Of a stretch of 64,000 nt of DNA, positions 1-64,000 are shown piece after piece. Every line of letters begins with the position of its first letter. Position 1 is the stretch's first letter. The notes below the pieces were generated by a model that did not search any database, had not been told where the DNA came from, and saw only the letters and a list, made by a program, of their open reading frames with translations. The position numbers were made by a program, and so were the translations under genes. The DNA is taken from NCBI RefSeq assembly GCF_964656455.1, contig NC_135715.1:161974437-162038436 (forward strand). Reading direction: 5' to 3'. The DNA comes from Halichoerus grypus (taxonomy: Eukaryota > Chordata > Mammalia > Carnivora > Phocidae).

Positions 1-119
1 ATAACATAAATAAATTATCTAAAATACTACCTGATAGATGGTTTCTCTTTTCCTTTACTATGAAAAAATGCATATCAGCCTTGCCTTTTAACAAACTTTA
101 GCCTTTTAATAGTTTTTAA

Positions 120-59299
<59,180 letters not shown>

Positions 59300-60548
59300 T
59301 AAATGGTTGTATATGTTAAATTCTGTTACCTTTGGCCTAAATCTAAGATGACTTCCTATATCGATTAATTGTAATTTTTCAAAGAAAAACATAATTTACA
59401 ATCATAAAATTATACTGTAATTTATGTGCAGTGCACTGTCTCTTGTATCCATTATGGTACATTGAAACAGTGGTTCTTTTCCCTTAGTCTTCTGCTTACC
59501 AAGACTGAGGCTAATGTTAGATATATTTAGAATTCTTAGCAATCCTTTAGATCTTTGTTTTATAACCTGTTCTTTTTAGACCCTTAGTATCTTAGATGGG
59601 TTAATGCCTTTTTCTAGAGAAAAGTGCAAACACACATAGCTTAGCAGTATTTCAAAACAGATTTTGAAGAGTCTCTACAACTCTTTAGGAAACCCTGCCT
59701 TTCTAACCATCTGAGTGCATTATCTCCCTTTTTGAAGACAGGTCTGTGAAATACCCAAAATATTGATTGTTGAGTCATTGGCAGTCATGTGTATACTAAA
59801 TTGCTTTATCATAGCCACCTTGTGTTCAATGACTAAGTTTTAGATGAAATTCAAGTACGAATTTTTAAATCTTTTTAAAGTTGCATTAATATATTGGCCA
59901 ATACAGATGCCATAAATTAATCAAGAGTGCTACTATCTGTGATGCCTGCCATTTACAGTCTTACATCCTAAAATAAACCCGACACAGTAACTCATTTCCC
60001 TTAATGCAAAATAATGGCCCTACCCATGAAAGAAAACTCTAACTTTAAGAGTATCTTATATAGGAAGTCACTTGCATATAACTTGTTCTCCCTCTATGTA
60101 TTTACTCCTTGAAATTTGACTATGCTTATCACTCAGCACATATCTTTGTTGAATGACTGGAATCTAATAATACTTAAAGAATAGTGTCCCCTATTTTTTC
60201 TTCCTTTTTTACCAAGAAATCCCCCCCAGGAAATTTCCTGTTCCTCTTCCTCTCCTCACCCCTTTATACAGGTACACACATATAATTTTATGTCACTTCC
60301 TCTTGGTTTTAATTAAGTCTAGGAAAACTCATGTTCTTCCGTTTTTTCATCTCTCAGTTTTTCTCCTTACCTAGTTTTCAAATATACCCCAAGTATAATA
60401 GTGACAATAAGATAGTACAGAAGAAACAAAAATTCATACATTTTAAGTGAAATTGGAAATAGTACAGAACCAGTGGCATCAATCTCTAAAGCTCTTTAAG
60501 TTTCCCTGAAGTATACTTCAGAATTAGCTGTAAAATGTTCTACCTACC

Positions 60549-60784
<236 letters not shown>

Positions 60785-61075
60785 TCACCTGCCAGAATTC
60801 ATGGTATTTTAAAAATATTTTCTTATTTTGTTTTGTTTCACATACCCCAGTACGGCTTTGCAAGCATCCCATTGCAAATGTACAGAATAGTTTTTACACT
60901 GTGGGCTAAATTACAAAGTTAACCATTATCTGTAACATTTTTGATGGGAAATTCATTGTGAATTAAACAAGTGATTTGTGAAGTATCTTTTGGAACACAA
61001 CCACTTACAAATTATGGAATTTAAATAGTCAAAAAGTGTATTCTTAAATATATCATTAAAAATATTTGGTTTTAG

Positions 61076-61280
61076 GGGTGCCTGGGTGGCTCAGTCGTTA
61101 AGCGTCTGCCTTCGGCTTGGGTCATGATCCCAGGGTCCTGGGATTGAGCCCCACATCGGGCTCCCTGCTCAGTGGGGAGTCTGCTTCTCCCTATCCCACC
61201 ACCCCTGCTTGTGTTCCTGCTCTCGCTGTCTCTCTCTCTGTCAAATAAATAAAATCTTTAAAAAAAAAAATTTTTTTTTA
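61076..61280 (+). repeat. Carnivore tRNA-Lys SINE, plus
   Basis: 'gggtgcctgggtggctcagt' head to 'aaataaaatctttaaaa' tail and a T run; perfect duplications 'atttggttttag' (61064-61075 and 61281-61292). A third 'cggttttagag' follows at about 61319-61329. Confidence 0.93.
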
Positions 61281-62099
61281 ATTTGGTTTTAGAGGAAAAA
61301 AAAAATTTTTTTTTTTTTCGGTTTTAGAGAAATTTTTTTGCCCAAACTTCTTCATTAGAGAGACTCTTTCCTGAGTATTTGCAACAACTTATTTTTAGTC
61401 CTTACACTGTTTCTATTGTCTCTGAACTTTGGTAGTAATTCTCCTCTGTAAGTATACATTTTTTTCTAGCACTGGTGCTTAACCTCCTAGTTTTCTTCCA
61501 ATTTTTAGTCTTCTTTTCTTGGTCACCTTTTAAGTGATCATGTTCCTAGATCCATTCCTAGCCATCTTGCCTTTTACCTATGCTTTCTGTGAAGTGGTGG
61601 TTTCATGACTTCACCACTATATACATATACGAAATAATGCTTTCTCACCTGTATTTCTAATTCTTACCTGCCTTTTGAACTTTACACTGTTTCTAATTGC
61701 GTGTCTGTCTGTTGGGATACCTCTTCCACAGAGGCTTCCATATAAAATTTCTGAAACTGAATTCATTATCTTTTCTCATTTGTCTACTCCTCACCCTAGA
61801 CTCTGCTTTTCTTGTATCTTGGGTTGTAGTTTTATTTTCTCCATCTTTTAGTTACTCAGAATCATTAATATTAGTCATGAATCTATCCTCATCCCTCCTA
61901 ATCCCCTACACATAATAGCTTTTTAGGTACAATGTCCTCTTAATTCTCCCTTACATATCTTTTGAATGTTTTTCCTTATTCTCATTCCCTTTGCTGTTGC
62001 CATGGCTTAGCTTGGTGCTACCTTTTCCCAAACTTAACATAGTTTCCCAGCTGGCCTCTTTGCCTGATGTGTTTCCCATCCTCATTTTATTCACCAATC

Positions 62100-62307
62100 T
62101 TTCTTGAAAAAAAAGAAAGAAAAGATTTTATTTATTTATTTGAGAGAAAGAGAGCGTGCGAGCAGGGGGAGGGGCAGAGGGAGAGGGAGAAGCAGACTCC
62201 CTGCTGAGCAGGGACCCCCCCCCGATGCGGGACTCCATCCCAGGACCCTGGGATAATGACCTGAGCCGAAGGCAGATGCTTAACCAGCTGAGCCACCCAG
62301 GCACCCC
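62100..62307 (-). repeat. Carnivore tRNA-Lys SINE, minus
   Basis: 'aaagattttatttatttatt' to 'gagccacccaggcacccc'; flanks share 'ttattcacca' (62087-62096 and 62308-62317). Confidence 0.92.
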
Positions 62308-62683
62308 TTATTCACCACACTCTTAATGGAGTAGTGTCATTCATCTACATAAAGTCTGTTTTCTATTTGTATCAGATTATCTAGATTCCTTATTTTCAGT
62401 TTTCATTGCATATTCTCATGTGCTTTAATTAAATGTTTAACAATAAATTTTGCCATATGAAATAAATTAGACCACATGAAGAAACATGTTCATTAAAATA
62501 GTTACTTGTTCTAGGAAAAGTGTGAGCCAGTACTTCTTAGGTATAGACAAAGGTGTGATCAAAGCAGATTTACATAGAAAAATACAACTGTACATTACGT
62601 TGATTCATTTTTTTATGTCTAAGCAATGAAACCAGTTGAGAAACTAAGGGAGGATTTGTCATCTTTATAATGTTTTGTTACTT

Positions 62684-62874
62684 AGGGTTTTTTTGTTTTC
62701 TTCTTTTTTATTAGAGAGGGAGAGATGGAGGGGCAGAGGAAGAGAGAGAATCTTAACCAGGCTTCACACCCAGCACAGAGCCTGACTCAGGGCTCGACCT
62801 CACAACCCTGAGATCATGACCTGAGCTGAAACCAAGAGTCAGACATTTAACTGAAATAGCCACCCAGGCACCCC
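62684..62874 (-). repeat. Carnivore tRNA-Lys SINE, minus, diverged
   Basis: 'ttattagagagggagagatg' to 'tagccacccaggcacccc'. Flanks 'tataatgttttgttactt' and 'tataatgttttgttattt' differ at one base. Confidence 0.9.
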
Positions 62875-63629
62875 TATAATGTTTTGTTATTTGGTATGAA
62901 TTATTTTTATTTCCCACAACTGAAATATCTTTATTCATAGTTACATACGTAAATTTTTCCCAGTCCTACCTATAAATTATGCAGTTATTTTTATTACTAT
63001 TCTTATGTCACTCAGGTAATTGAGAGGTGAATGTATAATAATGATAGCTGCCATTTATTTTATACTTACTGTGATGTGATGTATCTCCATTTCACAGTTA
63101 AGAAAACAGATTCAGAGGGGTCACCTGGTTAATAAATGGCTGAACAGAATTCGAGTATAAGTTTACCACTTCACAGCCTTTGTTCTTCCCATTACACTAG
63201 CCCTGCCTTCTTATGAAATGTATAGTTTATAAAATGCATTACATTTATTGTGTATATTTGTATCCAGAATTACTTCTTAAATTTCATGTGCTCCAGAAAA
63301 AAAGAAACTTCAGCTCTTGGGTTATGTATTCTCTTCCAATTAAAGATAATTTGTCATCTTCTTTCTTAATATTTCTTTAGTACAAATACAAAGTAAAAAT
63401 AGTTCTATTAAATTCATACAGTGAGAATAATTCTTTCTATAACTTTTTGGCATGCTTTAGAATTAAATTAGATTAAAGAGATTACTTGGCCCATTTTTAA
63501 ATATAAATAATACCATCATTAAAATAGATAACATTTTTAAAACATTTATTCCTTTTATTATACATGTAATAGTTTTTAAGATCACAAACAACCTAGATTA
63601 TTTTAAATCATGTATAAAAACTTTTCTGT

Positions 63630-63768
63630 AGTGAGGAGCAGAGAGAGAGAGAATCCCAAGCACACTCCCCTCTGAGCACAGAGCCCCACACAGTGCTCAA
63701 TCCCACAACCCCACCTGAGCCGAAAACAAGAGTCAGATGCAAAACCAACTTAGTCACTCAGGGGCCCA
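63630..63768 (-). repeat. Old diverged carnivore SINE, minus
   Basis: 'gagcagagagagagagaatc', 'cccctctgagcacagagcc', 'cacctgagccgaaaacaaga', 'gtcactcaggggccc'; truncated and diverged. Confidence 0.75.
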
Positions 63769-63814
63769 GTAAATTGCTTTTTTATCTTAGAAAACTTTAT
63801 GTCCTTCTTAGTTC

Positions 63815-64000
63815 TTTTCCAGTTTTATTAAGATATAATTGACATACAATACTGTGTAAGGTGTAGAGCATAATGACTTGAGATATGCACATATTGTAAA
63901 ATGATTACAGTAATGTACAGTTAACCATCACATCATATAGTTACAAAATTTTTTTTCCCTTATGATGAGAACTTTTAGGATCTACTCTCTTAGCAACTTT
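63815..64000 (-). repeat. L1 3' UTR fragment, reverse, runs off the window
   Basis: 'ttattaagatataattgaca', 'attgtaaaatgattacagta' and 'gatctactctcttagcaac'; same family as 21640-21860. Confidence 0.7.

Overview
This is a mammalian nuclear DNA window, AT-rich and full of interspersed repeats. It lies entirely inside one large plus-strand gene that I identify as NBEAL1 (neurobeachin-like 1, a BEACH/WD40 scaffold protein). The tRNA-Lys-type SINEs, which carry the 'ggcgcctgggtggctcagtcg' head and '(aaat)n aatctt' tail in both orientations, are of the carnivore type. Their internal sequence resembles bear, seal and mustelid copies more than dog or cat copies. I therefore infer an arctoid carnivore, with moderate confidence.

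Twenty-eight internal coding exons can be placed from 199 to 59111. Every splice junction is phase-compatible and the joined reading frame has no stop: 4989 nt, 1663 codons. Neither the first nor the last exon of the gene is in the window. The encoded segment runs from the N-terminal helical repeat region, through a concanavalin A-like domain (exons 7 to 10) and a long armadillo-like helical region (exons 11 to 20). It continues through a Ser/Asp/Glu-rich linker (exon 21) and more helical sequence (exons 22 to 26), ending at the region that abuts the PH-BEACH module (exons 27 and 28). The PH, BEACH and WD40 exons must lie downstream.

Layout: 0.2-17 kb holds exons 1-6 in large introns with L1, SINE and MIR-like debris and a tiny U2 snRNA insertion. 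From 17 to 24 kb come the ConA-like exons. From 27 to 37 kb lies a denser cluster (exons 12-19) flanked by two related 0.5 kb intronic segments. From 37 to 41 kb there is a nested L1. From 41 to 45.3 kb come exons 20-24. From 45 to 56.6 kb are two repeat-rich introns around exons 25-26, including an old L1 riddled with SINEs. From 56.6 to 64 kb are exons 27-28 and the start of a long intron.

The most unusual structures are two small complex insertions, at 49985-50134 and 60549-60784. Each is patched together from short pieces of sequence found 1.5 to 2.8 kb away. One is flanked by a perfect 26-bp inverted repeat and contains a shuffled copy of part of exon 28. The other is a 38-bp direct repeat enclosing two reverse-complement patches. 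Both look like replication template-switching scars. A 35-nt 5' piece of U2 snRNA with perfect 16-bp target-site duplications (11607-11672) is also notable. I saw no other host gene, no functional RNA gene and no CpG-island promoter.
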